This document shows, piece by piece, positions 17,712 through 26,880 of a stretch of 64,000 nt of DNA. Under the pieces are notes generated by a model. The model was given only the letters and a program-made list of their open reading frames with translations, did not search any database and had not been told where the DNA came from. The stretch lies in the NCBI GenBank assembly GCA_001487125.1, contig LN913013.1, positions 1,405,110 through 1,469,109 on the forward strand, read 5' to 3'. Each line of letters starts with the position of its first letter. Position 1 is the first letter of the stretch. This stretch comes from Gabonibacter massiliensis (GTDB taxonomy: Bacteria > Bacteroidota > Bacteroidia > Bacteroidales > Marinifilaceae). The translations under genes were made by a program, and so were the position numbers.

Positions 17712-18980
17712 TTAAAGATCCGCCCCTATGTCCCTTCTGAAATTTTTTCCCGCAAAACGAATCTTTTCAACATTCTTATAGGACAATGCCAACGCCTCAT
17801 TTTTCGTATGACCGAAAGAGCTGACAGCAATTACCCGCCCTCCGTTCGTCACGATATTTCCTTCCGACACTTTCGTCCCGGCATGAAAAACCAGACTATC
17901 ATCCGCACTCTCTATTCCGGTTATTACCTCACCTTTTTTATAAGCTCCCGGATAACCTTCGGAGACTAACATCACCGTGGTACAAAACCGGGGATCCAAT
18001 TCTAAAGCGATGTTCCGTATTCCTCCCTTGGCCGTAGCTTCAAACAGAGTCAATACATCCGTTTTTACCCGGGGCATAACCACTTCCGTTTCAGGATCTC
18101 CCATACGTACATTATACTCGATCACGTAGGGCTCACCCCCGACATTCATCAGCCCGAAAAAGATAAACCCGCGATAATCGATTCCGTCCGCTTGCAAACC
18201 CTCCACCGTCGGACGAATTATCCGTTCCTCCACTTTACGGTTAAAAGCATCGTCGGCAAAAGGCACCGGAGAGACAGCTCCCATTCCACCCGTGTTCAAA
18301 CCGGTATCACCCTCTCCTATTCTTTTGTAATCCTTAGCGGATCCCAATATTTTATAATCCTTTCCGTCAGTCAAAACGAAAACCGAAAGCTCGATCCCCT
18401 TTAAAAACTCCTCGATAACCACCCGGCTTCCCGCTTTCCCGAATTTCCCGCCTAACATCAAATTCAACTCCCGCACAGCTTCATCCAAATCTTCCAGGAT
18501 CAACACCCCCTTACCGGCAGCCAGTCCGTCCGCTTTTAAAACATAAGGAGACCTCATCCCTTTCAAAAAAGCAATCCCCTCCTGAAGATTATCCCGTGTT
18601 ACCGTAAAATAAGCTGCCGTAGGAATGGCATGCTTTATCATAAATTCCTTTGCAAAATCTTTACTTCCCTCCAGTACCGCCCCGGCCTTACCCGGTCCGA
18701 CAAGCATCAAACCGGTAAAACGTCCGTCTGCTTCAAAATAGTCCCGGATTCCTTCCACCAAAGGATCTTCCGGCCCTACAACAATCATCTCTATCTCTTT
18801 CTCCAATACGAATTCGGCCAACGCGGGAAAATCCGTCACTTGAATATCGACATTTTTAGCCAACCTATCCGTCCCCGCGTTCCCAGGGGCTACATATAAC
18901 TCGGTCAATCTCGGACTTTGATTTATTTTCCAGGCCAATGCATGTTCACGACCTCCGCTACCTAATAGTAATACCTTCAT
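17712..18980 (-). CDS. purD: Phosphoribosylamine--glycine ligase
   Basis: The 422-residue ATP-grasp enzyme joins phosphoribosylamine to glycine, the second step of purine synthesis. Visible features are the N-terminal KVLLLGSGGREHALAWK, the ATP-grasp lysine segment YVLKADGLAAGKGV, and RMGDPETEVVMPR near the C-terminal domain. A -7 box (TATCTTTG, complement of 19052-19059) lies about 70 nt upstream. It heads a two-gene unit with the membrane protein. Confidence 0.97.
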   Translation of the reverse strand: MKVLLLGSGGREHALAWKINQSPRLTELYVAPGNAGTDRLAKNVDIQVTDFPALAEFVLEKEIEMIVVGPEDPLVEGIRDYFEADGRFTGLMLVGPGKAGAVLEGSKDFAKEFMIKHAIPTAAYFTVTRDNLQEGIAFLKGMRSPYVLKADGLAAGKGVLILEDLDEAVRELNLMLGGKFGKAGSRVVIEEFLKGIELSVFVLTDGKDYKILGSAKDYKRIGEGDTGLNTGGMGAVSPVPFADDAFNRKVEERIIRPTVEGLQADGIDYRGFIFFGLMNVGGEPYVIEYNVRMGDPETEVVMPRVKTDVLTLFEATAKGGIRNIALELDPRFCTTVMLVSEGYPGAYKKGEVITGIESADDSLVFHAGTKVSEGNIVTNGGRVIAVSSFGHTKNEALALSYKNVEKIRFAGKNFRRDIGADL

Positions 18981-19099
18981 CTTTTGTCTTATTTAACGGT
19001 TTATCCTTTAAATAGAAAGCTGTTAAACACATAAACTATTTTAAATTAGCGCAAAGATAGTTCTTAATCAGAAACCGTTAAGCATAAATCATAAATAAA

Positions 19100-19130
19100 T
19101 TTGGTTTATTACGGCATTTCCCTACCTTTG
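19100..19130 (+). promoter_or_regulatory. Promoter of fic
   Basis: TTTG (19100-19103), a 19-nt spacer and TACCTTTG (19123-19130) match the Bacteroidetes -33/-7 consensus. The ATG is 17 nt beyond the -7 box. Confidence 0.8.
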
Positions 19131-19146
19131 TTAAAAATCAACGGCC

Positions 19147-19722
19147 ATGACCAGATACACCACCGATGGTAATGAAAGCGAAATTCTGCAAAATTTGCTT
19201 GGTCTTACCGATCAAGAGGCCATTCACAATGCTGAATTTGAAGGTTTTCTAATGGCTGAAATCATTTTCACGGAACAACTCTCACCCCAGACACGCTTTA
19301 CCGTAAAATACATCCAGAATATCCATCGCATGGCATTGAAGCACCTCTACCAGTTTGCCGGAAAATTTCGTAGCGTCAATATGTCCAAGGGCGGCTTTGT
19401 CTTTCCGGCAGCCCGCTTTATTGCCGAGAACATGGTCCGTTTCGAACAAGAGATATTGTCCGGACTTCCGGATCGCTACCCGAACAAAAAGAGACTGATT
19501 AAAGATATAGCCATCGTACACGGGGAGTTGCTTTTTATTCATCCTTTCCGAGAAGGTAATGGCCGTACGGCCCGAATATTGGCCAATCTCATGGCCCGCA
19601 AACAAGGCTATCCGGGTTTGGATTTCAATCGCATCGATTTCGAGCAATACGTAATCGCCGTTCAGCAAGTAGCCAAGCGGGATTACACTCGGATGGAACA
19701 AATTATTTCTTCTGCATTATGA
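19147..19722 (+). CDS. fic: Fic domain AMP-transferase (toxin of a class I Fic module)
   Basis: The 191-residue Fic protein carries the complete active-site motif HPFREGNGRTAR (residues 132-143), with catalytic His and anion-hole residues intact. It also has the target-docking flap around SKGGFVFPAARFI (80-92). It has no inhibitory helix of its own, which is the class I arrangement, in which a separate small antitoxin supplies the (S/T)xxxE(G/N) motif. Such Fic proteins usually transfer AMP from ATP to a target hydroxyl. A matching antitoxin ORF lies tail to tail on the opposite strand, overlapping by 20 nt. The gene has its own promoter. Confidence 0.93.
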   Translation: MTRYTTDGNESEILQNLLGLTDQEAIHNAEFEGFLMAEIIFTEQLSPQTRFTVKYIQNIHRMALKHLYQFAGKFRSVNMSKGGFVFPAARFIAENMVRFEQEILSGLPDRYPNKKRLIKDIAIVHGELLFIHPFREGNGRTARILANLMARKQGYPGLDFNRIDFEQYVIAVQQVAKRDYTRMEQIISSAL

Positions 19723-19873
19723 GTTTCCGATCTACCTGTTCCAATATCGTATAGGCTGTTTTTTCCTGAATCTCTATTCCTTCCAAACGAAAGGATGCAA
19801 TCATGCCTTGTAATATCTCTTCTCTCACGGCAGTTAATGTTTTAACAGGCATCTCTTCTATTACTTTTTCCAT
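19703..19873 (-). CDS. VbhA-like Fic antitoxin, encoded convergently to fic
   Basis: This 56-residue ORF contains IASFRLEGIEI (residues 25-35), an exact match to the inhibitory motif (S/T)xxxE(G/N) (here S-F-R-L-E-G). Helical flanks spaced as in VbhA-type antitoxins follow (LEQVDRKL). In this class the glutamate pairs with the second Fic-motif arginine and blocks productive ATP binding. The ORF has its own well-matched promoter, and its end overlaps the 3' end of fic by 20 nt in opposite orientation. In the characterised class I modules I know, the antitoxin precedes the toxin on the same strand. It was too short for routine gene calling; I rate it real from motif, promoter and position. Confidence 0.8.
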   Translation of the reverse strand: MEKVIEEMPVKTLTAVREEILQGMIASFRLEGIEIQEKTAYTILEQVDRKLIMQKK

Positions 19874-19877
19874 GTAA

Positions 19878-19909
19878 CAAATATACGAATTTTTCTACTA
19901 ACGACCAAA
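19878..19909 (-). promoter_or_regulatory. Promoter of the Fic antitoxin gene
   Basis: On the minus strand TTTG (complement of 19906-19909), a 20-nt spacer and TATATTTG (complement of 19878-19885) form a consensus promoter. The ATG begins 4 nt after the -7 box, so the mRNA should be leaderless or nearly so. Confidence 0.78.
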
Positions 19910-20010
19910 GATTTAAACACAAAAAAAAACATCAAAATCCTCATTATCGGCATATTATACGGTACACGTACGAGTCAGACAGGAAGGTCGCTCCGAGATA
20001 CGCAAATCGA

Positions 20011-20694
20011 CTAATATATCCGGGGTGTATAACCGCCTTGCATGGACTCGTCGACGGTGTAATTCAGGAATCGATTAAAGGGCAGAAGCAGCTTTAAACG
20101 TTCCGCACACCTTTTTACAAGTCGATCCTCCTCCCAGAATCCGTCGGTAATACGGTTCGTTACCGTGTAGGTTTTGTATTTCAATAATTCGGCTTCCGGA
20201 AAATCTTTAGGAAAAGGAACAGGCACTTTCTTTAATTTTTCCCCGTCCATATAATAGTACTTCTCGAATTCCGGATTACGGATAATAGCAAGGAATTCTT
20301 CCACATTATCATACACATCCCGCCTTAACGCTTTCAGCATCGCCGGAGAAGGACACCAGATTCCCCCCGCAAACAGGGATCCTCCCGGCTCAATATGTAC
20401 ATAATAACCTCCCCTCGGATTCATTTTTCCCCCTTTCACCATAAAAGCACCTATATGCGTCTTATAAGGAGTTTTATCCGCGGCGAAACGCGTATCCCGG
20501 TATATTCGAAAAATACAATCCTTTACCAGCAATCCATCGATCTCCGGATCAAATTCGGCTATCTCCTGTATCAACTCTCGAATAAACTCTTCATGAATAG
20601 CTTTTATTTTCAAATAACGGGATTTATTCGCCTGAAACCATTCCCGATTATTGTTCTCTTTCAAATCACTCAAAAAACTCAATACCTCTTTCAT
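20011..20694 (-). CDS. DUF2461 domain-containing protein
   Basis: The 227-residue protein matches the DUF2461 (TIGR02453-like) family: LKENNNREWFQANKSRY, FRIYRDTRFAADKTPYKTHIGAF and GGYYVHIEPGGSLFAGGIW are its hallmark segments. Its function is unknown. A start nine codons upstream would overlap the adenosyltransferase gene; ATG 20694 gives the normal family N-terminus. It lies 8 nt downstream of that gene, in one operon. Confidence 0.85.
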   Translation of the reverse strand: MKEVLSFLSDLKENNNREWFQANKSRYLKIKAIHEEFIRELIQEIAEFDPEIDGLLVKDCIFRIYRDTRFAADKTPYKTHIGAFMVKGGKMNPRGGYYVHIEPGGSLFAGGIWCPSPAMLKALRRDVYDNVEEFLAIIRNPEFEKYYYMDGEKLKKVPVPFPKDFPEAELLKYKTYTVTNRITDGFWEEDRLVKRCAERLKLLLPFNRFLNYTVDESMQGGYTPRIY

Positions 20695-20702
20695 CGCTTT
20701 TC

Positions 20703-21254
20703 TTATTTTGCCGGCTCCCATTTCATCTCATCGACACGAAGATCGTGTGCCAATTTTCTCGATAAAACAAAAAGATAATCCGATAAACGGTTCATGTAGC
20801 GCGTAATCACTTCATCCACCTCTATCGTCTCACTCATATCTAATATCCGACGCTCCACCCGTCGACAAACAGTTCGGGCAATATGACAGGCCGACACCGC
20901 CTGATCTCCCCCGGGTAGCACGAAGAATCTCATGGGGGGCAAAACCTCGTCCATCCGGTCTATTGCCTTTTCCAAAAACTCTATATCCTCCGATGTGCAA
21001 GGAAGTTGCTGCTGCAAATCCGAAACCGTCGCATCTGTTGCCAAATTGGCCCCCACGACAAACAATACATTCTGAATGCGAACGATCTCCTCTATACTCT
21101 CTTCCGGAATAGAATAAGAACGAATCATTCCCAAATGAGCGTTCAGTTCATCCACGCCCCCATACGCCTCCAATCTCACGTTATTCTTAGGGACCCGCGT
21201 GCCTCCGATCAAAGAAGTGGTTCCCTTGTCCCCGGTTTTCGTGTATACTTTCAT
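20703..21254 (-). CDS. Cob(I)alamin adenosyltransferase (PduO type)
   Basis: The 183-residue enzyme transfers adenosyl from ATP to cob(I)alamin to make coenzyme B12. Its N-terminal signature KVYTKTGDKGTTSLIGG is exact. The helical-bundle residues GGVDELNAHLG, VCRRVERRI and NRLSDYLFVLSRK are present. It heads a short minus-strand unit with the DUF2461 gene. No other corrinoid genes are nearby. Confidence 0.95.
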   Translation of the reverse strand: MKVYTKTGDKGTTSLIGGTRVPKNNVRLEAYGGVDELNAHLGMIRSYSIPEESIEEIVRIQNVLFVVGANLATDATVSDLQQQLPCTSEDIEFLEKAIDRMDEVLPPMRFFVLPGGDQAVSACHIARTVCRRVERRILDMSETIEVDEVITRYMNRLSDYLFVLSRKLAHDLRVDEMKWEPAK

Positions 21255-21313
21255 CTTATATTAAATTTTAGATTCATAACTCCAGACTCCCCCTATCCGG
21301 CATGCAGTCCCCT

Positions 21314-21931
21314 TTAAATAATCATATTGTATCTCCCTCTTTGCAACCGGTTATCGAAGAACAACATTCCGTACCACATCATATCAATCGAAACCGTACA
21401 CTCTTTCCTCCATTGTCTCCACAATTGAGCATTCAACGGTTTCTTGTAAATATCGGTGATAATAACACAAAGCGGTCCTTCCTTTCTTTCTTTCAACAGA
21501 GATTCGCATGCCGCACTCCAAACCCCGTCGAGCTCCCGTCCCAAAAACATCATGTCCAACGGAACTTCGCCGATAGAGGCCGGTTCTACTTTTTCATACC
21601 GCTCTCCCTTAAACTCCTTTCCCTTATAAAAAAGACGCATATCCCTGGAAACAGCTTCCAAATAAGAGATCACAAACGGATTCTCCAACCCCAATAACAA
21701 GACATTCCGATAAGACAGGTAATCCGACAAGCGGAAAAGCAAACGGCATAATTTCTTTTCGCTGCTCCGTAACTTAGCCCTTGTTTCTATTCGCTCGAAA
21801 TCATAGTAGAGGTTTCTCTCTTTAATCACATTCGTAATCAAATCGAATACGAAAGGAGAGTGGACGCCGAATCCTCTTTTATGCCTGAAGCGAATGGCAT
21901 GTTTCACTCGTTGTTTCAAATAATTATACAT
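21314..21931 (-). CDS. Conserved Bacteroidetes protein, SAM methyltransferase-like
   Basis: The 205-residue protein opens with FRHKRGFGVHSPFVFDLITNV, a well-kept N-terminal block of a Bacteroidetes family often placed with class I SAM-dependent methyltransferases. The central NVLLLGLENPFVISYLEAV could be the degenerate nucleotide-binding loop, but no complete GxGxG motif is present. Activity is therefore uncertain. It stands alone between the adenosyltransferase unit and recG. Confidence 0.65.
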   Translation of the reverse strand: MYNYLKQRVKHAIRFRHKRGFGVHSPFVFDLITNVIKERNLYYDFERIETRAKLRSSEKKLCRLLFRLSDYLSYRNVLLLGLENPFVISYLEAVSRDMRLFYKGKEFKGERYEKVEPASIGEVPLDMMFLGRELDGVWSAACESLLKERKEGPLCVIITDIYKKPLNAQLWRQWRKECTVSIDMMWYGMLFFDNRLQRGRYNMII

Positions 21932-22088
21932 CTCAATTTTTCCTCATAGTCATCGAATACGACCTTGTCGCTCTTTCATTCAAAACTCCGAACAACGAAA
22001 TTAAAATTTATTCCCGACTTGCTCAACAAAGTCATCTATTTTTTTTATTTTCGTTCGACAAATAAAGTATAAACACATCTTTTCTGTT

Positions 22089-24188
22089 TTGGAAATAGCC
22101 GGATTAAATATTAAATTTTTACCTGGAGTGGGTCCTAAACGGGCCTCTTTACTCGAACAAGAATTAAATATCTGCAGCTACGAGGATATGCTTTATCATA
22201 TCCCTTACAAATACATCGATCGTACCCGGTTATACACGATAAGAGAGTTGAATGCTCAACTACCCTATATCCAGATTAAAGCAAAAATATCCCGATTAAC
22301 CGCCGTCGGAGCCGGGAAACAAAAACGAATGGTGGCGACGGCAAGTGACGGCACGGGAGAACTGGAGCTCGTCTGGTTCAAAGGATACAAATACTTGGAT
22401 AGTCAAATCTTACCCGATAAAGAATACCTGATATTCGGGAAGCCGAGTGTATTCAACCAACAGCTAAATATCGTTCATCCGGAAATAGATCTCTACGAAG
22501 CGAATGCCAAACAACTGGTAGGGTTTCAGGCTGTTTATCCTACCACGGAAAAAATGAAAAAAAGTTTCCTCACGTCGAGAGTCATCAGCAAAATTCAGGC
22601 AAGCATATTCAAAAACCTGAACGGACGCATCGCGGAAACTTTACCGGCTTGGTTTATCAAAAAACACAATTTGATCTATCTTCATGATGCCCTTTTCAAC
22701 ATACATTTTCCCGAAAATCCGGAATTACTTCGAAAAGCACAATACCGGTTAAAATTCGAAGAATTATTCTATATCCAACTGAATATTCTTAAACTGAAAT
22801 TCAACCGCAAAGTTTCATTCAGGGGACATCCGTTCCATGTCGTCGGAGATTACTTCAATAACTTCTATCATAACCTCCTCCCGTTCCCCTTGACGGACGC
22901 CCAAAAGCGAGTGATCAAAGAGATCCGGCTGGATTGCGGCTCAGGCAAGCAGATGAATCGCCTCCTGCAAGGAGATGTGGGAAGCGGCAAAACATTGGTA
23001 GCCGTCATGTGCATGTTGATCGCCTTAGACAACGGCTATCAAGCCTGTATCATGGCTCCGACCGAAATTTTAGCCGCTCAGCATTACGAAACCATCACAC
23101 AAATGCTGAAAGACACTCCTATTAGCGTAGCCTTGTTAACAGGCTCCACCAAAAAGAAAGAACGGGACATTATACATGAAGCGTTAGCCGACGGCCGATT
23201 GCAAATTCTCGTCGGCACGCATGCCCTTTTGGAGGATGTCGTATGCTTCAACAACGTCGGATTGGTCGTTATCGACGAACAACACCGTTTCGGTGTAGCG
23301 CAACGCGCCAAATTATGGCAAAAAAACAATACTCCTCCCCATATGTTAGTTATGACGGCAACCCCTATTCCCCGCACCTTGGCCATGACCCTCTACGGGG
23401 ACCTGGATGTTTCCGTCATCGATCAACTTCCCCCGGGAAGAAAACCTATTACTACCTACCATACGTTCGAGAGTAAACGAAACGACGTTTACAAATTCAT
23501 TCTAAAAGAATTAGAGGCCGGCAGACAAGCTTATATCGTGTATCCGCTGATTTCCGAATCCGAAAAAATGGACTATAGAAACTTAGAAGAGGGATACGAA
23601 CAGGTATATCAATTTTTCGCACCTCGCGGATACCAATCCGTTATCGTTCACGGGAAACTCAAACCGGCAGAAAAAGAGGCCCAAATGCATTATTTCGTCT
23701 CCGGGAAAGCTCAAATACTCGTTGCAACTACCGTAATCGAAGTAGGGGTAAATGTCCCCAATGCCTCCATCATGGTTATCGAAAGTGCAGAACGTTTCGG
23801 ACTCTCCCAACTACATCAACTTCGGGGACGTGTCGGTAGAGGTGCCGATCAATCCTATTGCATACTGATGACCTCCTACAAACTCTCCAACGATTCCCGC
23901 AAACGCATCGAAACCATGACTTCCACGAACGATGGCTTTGAAATAGCCGAAGCAGACTTAAAACTCCGGGGACCGGGAGACATCGAAGGAACCCAACAAA
24001 GCGGGCTGAGCTGCAACCTCAGGGTGGCCAACCTCGGAAAAGACGGCATGATACTCAATGAAGCCGCCCAAGCCGCCCATACCCTCCTTGAAGCCGACCC
24101 CAATCTTTCAAAAGAGGAAAACCTGGTTTTCGCTTCCCAAGTCAAACGACTTTTCAAAACCAAAATCAATTGGAGATACATCAGCTGA
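22089..24188 (+). CDS. recG: ATP-dependent DNA helicase RecG
   Basis: The 699-residue superfamily 2 helicase unwinds and regresses stalled replication forks. It has the N-terminal wedge OB fold (about 50-200), Walker A QGDVGSGKTLVAV, the DEQH box VVIDEQHRFGV, motif III MTATPIPRTLAMTLYGDLD and the C-terminal RGRVGRGADQSYC. The start codon is TTG (22089); no ATG in frame gives the normal N-terminus IKFLPGVGPKRA. The gene stands alone and is followed by intergenic repeats. Confidence 0.96.
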   Translation: MEIAGLNIKFLPGVGPKRASLLEQELNICSYEDMLYHIPYKYIDRTRLYTIRELNAQLPYIQIKAKISRLTAVGAGKQKRMVATASDGTGELELVWFKGYKYLDSQILPDKEYLIFGKPSVFNQQLNIVHPEIDLYEANAKQLVGFQAVYPTTEKMKKSFLTSRVISKIQASIFKNLNGRIAETLPAWFIKKHNLIYLHDALFNIHFPENPELLRKAQYRLKFEELFYIQLNILKLKFNRKVSFRGHPFHVVGDYFNNFYHNLLPFPLTDAQKRVIKEIRLDCGSGKQMNRLLQGDVGSGKTLVAVMCMLIALDNGYQACIMAPTEILAAQHYETITQMLKDTPISVALLTGSTKKKERDIIHEALADGRLQILVGTHALLEDVVCFNNVGLVVIDEQHRFGVAQRAKLWQKNNTPPHMLVMTATPIPRTLAMTLYGDLDVSVIDQLPPGRKPITTYHTFESKRNDVYKFILKELEAGRQAYIVYPLISESEKMDYRNLEEGYEQVYQFFAPRGYQSVIVHGKLKPAEKEAQMHYFVSGKAQILVATTVIEVGVNVPNASIMVIESAERFGLSQLHQLRGRVGRGADQSYCILMTSYKLSNDSRKRIETMTSTNDGFEIAEADLKLRGPGDIEGTQQSGLSCNLRVANLGKDGMILNEAAQAAHTLLEADPNLSKEENLVFASQVKRLFKTKINWRYIS

Positions 24189-24340
24189 CGATTGTAGATT
24201 AAAAGATTTAGGGATTGGGAGATATAATGATTAGGAGATTAGGTGATTAGGTGATTTAGTGATTAGGTGATTTAGTGATTAAATTTAAATCACGGAATCA
24301 CTAATTCATTGAATCGCAGAATTTATCGGGTCTACAATTT
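24189..24340. repeat. Phased TGATT-rich tandem array
   Basis: The stretch repeats GTGATTAG/GTGATTTA words in a 7-8 nt phase (for example 24250-24285). Complementary AATCAC words follow, giving short hairpins such as TAGTGATT...AATCACTA. No gene is present. Confidence 0.7.
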
Positions 24341-24349
24341 AAAATTTAC

Positions 24350-24540
24350 AATTGATTAAAGGGAAAGGGATAAAACGAAGGGACATAAATAGTAAATGGC
24401 GAGCGTCGTGTTCTATTTTTGGAACGACAGGACGACGGACTGTCCGAGCGTAGCGAGTCCCGGAGGACAGTGAACGAAAAACGTTTACACGACCGACGAG
24501 AACGTCCCAGCCCCGGAGAGTTATACCTTGCAATTGTAGA
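24350..24540 (+). repeat. Structured intergenic repeat, copy C
   Basis: A diverged copy of the element in the 11-kb duplication. It retains GTCGTGT (24405-24411) and ACACGAC (24487-24493), the CCCGGAGG core and the CCCCGGAG end. An internal stem ACTGTCC/GGACAGT is specific to this copy. Confidence 0.8.
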
Positions 24541-24576
24541 TTAAAACAGCACATTGCACCCGTCCCCGGGTACTAC

Positions 24577-24615
24577 AAAAAAGCCGCCGTCTGAAAAATC
24601 AGACGGCGGCTTTGT
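24577..24615. terminator. Intrinsic terminator, recG / DUF3332 intergenic region
   Basis: A GC-rich stem AAGCCGCCGTCTG/CAGACGGCGGCTT has a 6-nt A-rich loop, with A-run and T-run on the two sides. It lies 18 nt past the end of the leftward DUF3332 gene. Confidence 0.9.
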
Positions 24616-24632
24616 ATGATAGAAACTAAAAT

Positions 24633-25115
24633 TTAGTCTGCCTGTTCTACTACTTTGAACATTTTCTTCGCAGACTTCATCACCTTCACTTTATTTTGAC
24701 CATCCATCAAATACCAAGCTTTTTCTTCCGGGAAATATTGGAATTCAGCTTTGGCATCCGTATTTTGGCTGGCAACAGACATCTTATTCAAAGATTTGGT
24801 TACGGTATAAGAATTTCCGGCATACATAACCTGACTCTCCTCTACCTCTCCCTCATTCATTGCCAACGGATCTTCACCACCCCAGAATTCAATGGAATTA
24901 AAGATCAAAACGTCACCCAAACAAGCCAATTCGTAAGCCGGCAAGATGCACAATCCCAAAAATACCAACTCATTCACGAATTTCTTTTGAGACACTTGCT
25001 TATTCCAACTATGCAATTTTGTTGTCAAACCAAATGATCCGAAACATCCCGTAAAGGCAACTGAAGACACACCAATCATCAGAATAGCCACCACTCTTGT
25101 AAAATTTTTCTTCAT
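24633..25115 (-). CDS. DUF3332 lipoprotein
   Basis: The 160-residue protein has a lipoprotein signal with lipobox SVAFTGCFGS and the DUF3332 pattern (LTTKLHSWNKQVSQKKFVNELVF, then LACLGDVLIFNSIEFWGG). The hydrophobic middle (about 50-75) may be a membrane-associated helix. Function is unknown. It is a single gene with its own terminator. Confidence 0.83.
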   Translation of the reverse strand: MKKNFTRVVAILMIGVSSVAFTGCFGSFGLTTKLHSWNKQVSQKKFVNELVFLGLCILPAYELACLGDVLIFNSIEFWGGEDPLAMNEGEVEESQVMYAGNSYTVTKSLNKMSVASQNTDAKAEFQYFPEEKAWYLMDGQNKVKVMKSAKKMFKVVEQAD

Positions 25116-25179
25116 AACTTTTTGTTTAAATTTAGACTATATAAAGTATTATATAAAAAATGTAACAATTATTTCCCTA

Positions 25180-26592
25180 TTACTTCTTCTTATAGAATTT
25201 TTTCGGTTTAATCATCAGCTCCGGACGCAACAAATTATCCAGCTCCTCTTTCGTCAACAATCCCTCTTCCAAAACCAGATCGTAAACACTTCTTCTCTCT
25301 TGTAAAGCGCGTTTGGCAATACGAGAAGAATTCTCATAACCCAACGTCGGATTCAAGGCGGTCACGATTCCGATACTATTCATAACCAACTCTTTGCAAT
25401 GTTCGGGATTGGCAGTAATACCGTTAACGCATAAAACTCTCAAACGTTCCATAACCTTGGTCAACATCTGAATAGAGTTAAACAAAGAGAACACGATAAT
25501 CGGCTCCATAACGTTCAACTGCAACTGACCAGCCTCCGCCGCCATCATTACAGTCGTATCGCTACCGACCACGTTAAAACAAACCTGATTTACCACCTCA
25601 GGAATAACCGGGTTGACTTTACCGGGCATAATGGAAGAGCCGGGTTGCATAGGCGGTAAGTTGATTTCGCCCAAACCACATCTCGGACCGCTTGACAACA
25701 AACGCAAGTCATTACAAATCTTCGACAATTGAACGGCCAAACGTTTCAATTCGGAAGAATAACTTACACAAGCACCGGTATCCGGAGTAGCAGCAATCAA
25801 ATTCGGGGCTAAAACAAACTCCTCGCCGCTTATAATACGTAATTCGCGCGTACAAATTTCAGAATATTCCGGCTCTGAATTGATTCCGGTACCAATAGCC
25901 GTGGCACCCATATTTTGTTCCAGGAACAATCTGGAAGCATCGTTCAACCTCTCGATATTCTCTTCCAATGTTACGGCAAAAGCTTCAAACTCCTGTCCTA
26001 ATGTCATAGGTACCGCATCTTGCAACTGAGTACGTCCCATTTTCAATACATCGACAAACTCCCTGCCTTTGGCGCGGAAAGCTTCCACCATCAATTTCAA
26101 CTCAGCTACCAGATCTTTATTCATCAGAATAATAGCCAAATGGAATGACGTTGGATAAGCATCATTGGTCGATTGAGACAGATTAACATGATTGTTCGGA
26201 TGGCAATATTGATATTCACCCTTTTGATGTCCTAACAATTCCAAAGCCCGGTTGGCAACCACTTCATTAATATTCATGTTCGTGGAAGTTCCGGCACCAC
26301 CTTGTACCATATCAACCGGGAATTGATCATGCAATTTGCCATCAATTATCTCTTCGCAAGCCGCGGTAATCACATTTGCAATCTCCTTCGGGATCAAATC
26401 CAACTCCAGATTAGCCTTGGCTGCAGCCCATTTTACCATGGCCAAAGCCTTCACGTAATTCGGAAAATCACCGATATGACGTCCACTGATTCCCGCAAAG
26501 TTTTCAATAGCTCTCAAAGTCTGTACCCCATAATAAGCATCCATGGGCACCTCTTTGTTTCCTAACAAATCATGTTCAATTCTTGTTTTCAT
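25180..26592 (-). CDS. aspA: Aspartate ammonia-lyase
   Basis: The 470-residue enzyme of the fumarase/aspartase superfamily deaminates aspartate to fumarate. The family signature GSSIMPGKVNPVIPEVV is exact. The substrate segments GGAGTSTNMNINEV and LSQSTNDAYPTSFH and the MGRTQLQDAVPM block are present. An ATG nine codons upstream gives a longer form; 26592 gives the normal start (MKTRIEHDLLGNKEVP). The fumarate formed would feed fumarate respiration in an anaerobe. Fumarase class II is the main alternative, but the N-terminus and loop fit aspartase. Confidence 0.93.
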   Translation of the reverse strand: MKTRIEHDLLGNKEVPMDAYYGVQTLRAIENFAGISGRHIGDFPNYVKALAMVKWAAAKANLELDLIPKEIANVITAACEEIIDGKLHDQFPVDMVQGGAGTSTNMNINEVVANRALELLGHQKGEYQYCHPNNHVNLSQSTNDAYPTSFHLAIILMNKDLVAELKLMVEAFRAKGREFVDVLKMGRTQLQDAVPMTLGQEFEAFAVTLEENIERLNDASRLFLEQNMGATAIGTGINSEPEYSEICTRELRIISGEEFVLAPNLIAATPDTGACVSYSSELKRLAVQLSKICNDLRLLSSGPRCGLGEINLPPMQPGSSIMPGKVNPVIPEVVNQVCFNVVGSDTTVMMAAEAGQLQLNVMEPIIVFSLFNSIQMLTKVMERLRVLCVNGITANPEHCKELVMNSIGIVTALNPTLGYENSSRIAKRALQERRSVYDLVLEEGLLTKEELDNLLRPELMIKPKKFYKKK

Positions 26593-26880
26593 AATCCTGT
26601 TATAATTAATTATTTCCAATACGTTTATTACTTACTTTAGTTTCATTATGAATGGGAACTCTTTTATTACAGAATCGTATTCCCGATTTTTCATTAAAAC
26701 GAACCGTAAAAAATTAATCCGGCAAAGGTACAAAAGAGAAACGACAAAACGAATTTTTTTGTAGAAATTATCAAAAGAATGTAACTATTGAAGTATCTAT
26801 ATGTCAACAAAATAGACTCAATTTTAACAAAAAAAAGTCCTATGAAGGACTTTTTTGTATCATCGATGTAAAGATGGGAA
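26593..26880. other. Intergenic, with terminator at 26829-26857
   Basis: About 290 bp with no gene. It holds the leader of aspA and a hairpin (AAAAAAGTCC, loop TATGA, AGGACTTTTTT) that terminates the leftward DUF4494 gene. Confidence 0.75.
26829..26857. terminator. Intrinsic terminator
   Basis: Perfect short stem AAAAAAAGTCC/AGGACTTTTTT, 24 nt downstream of the DUF4494 stop, active in either direction. Confidence 0.85.

Noticed and set aside
24230-24290. CRISPR-like array
   Set aside because: Repeat units are 7-8 nt with no spacers and no cas genes nearby.
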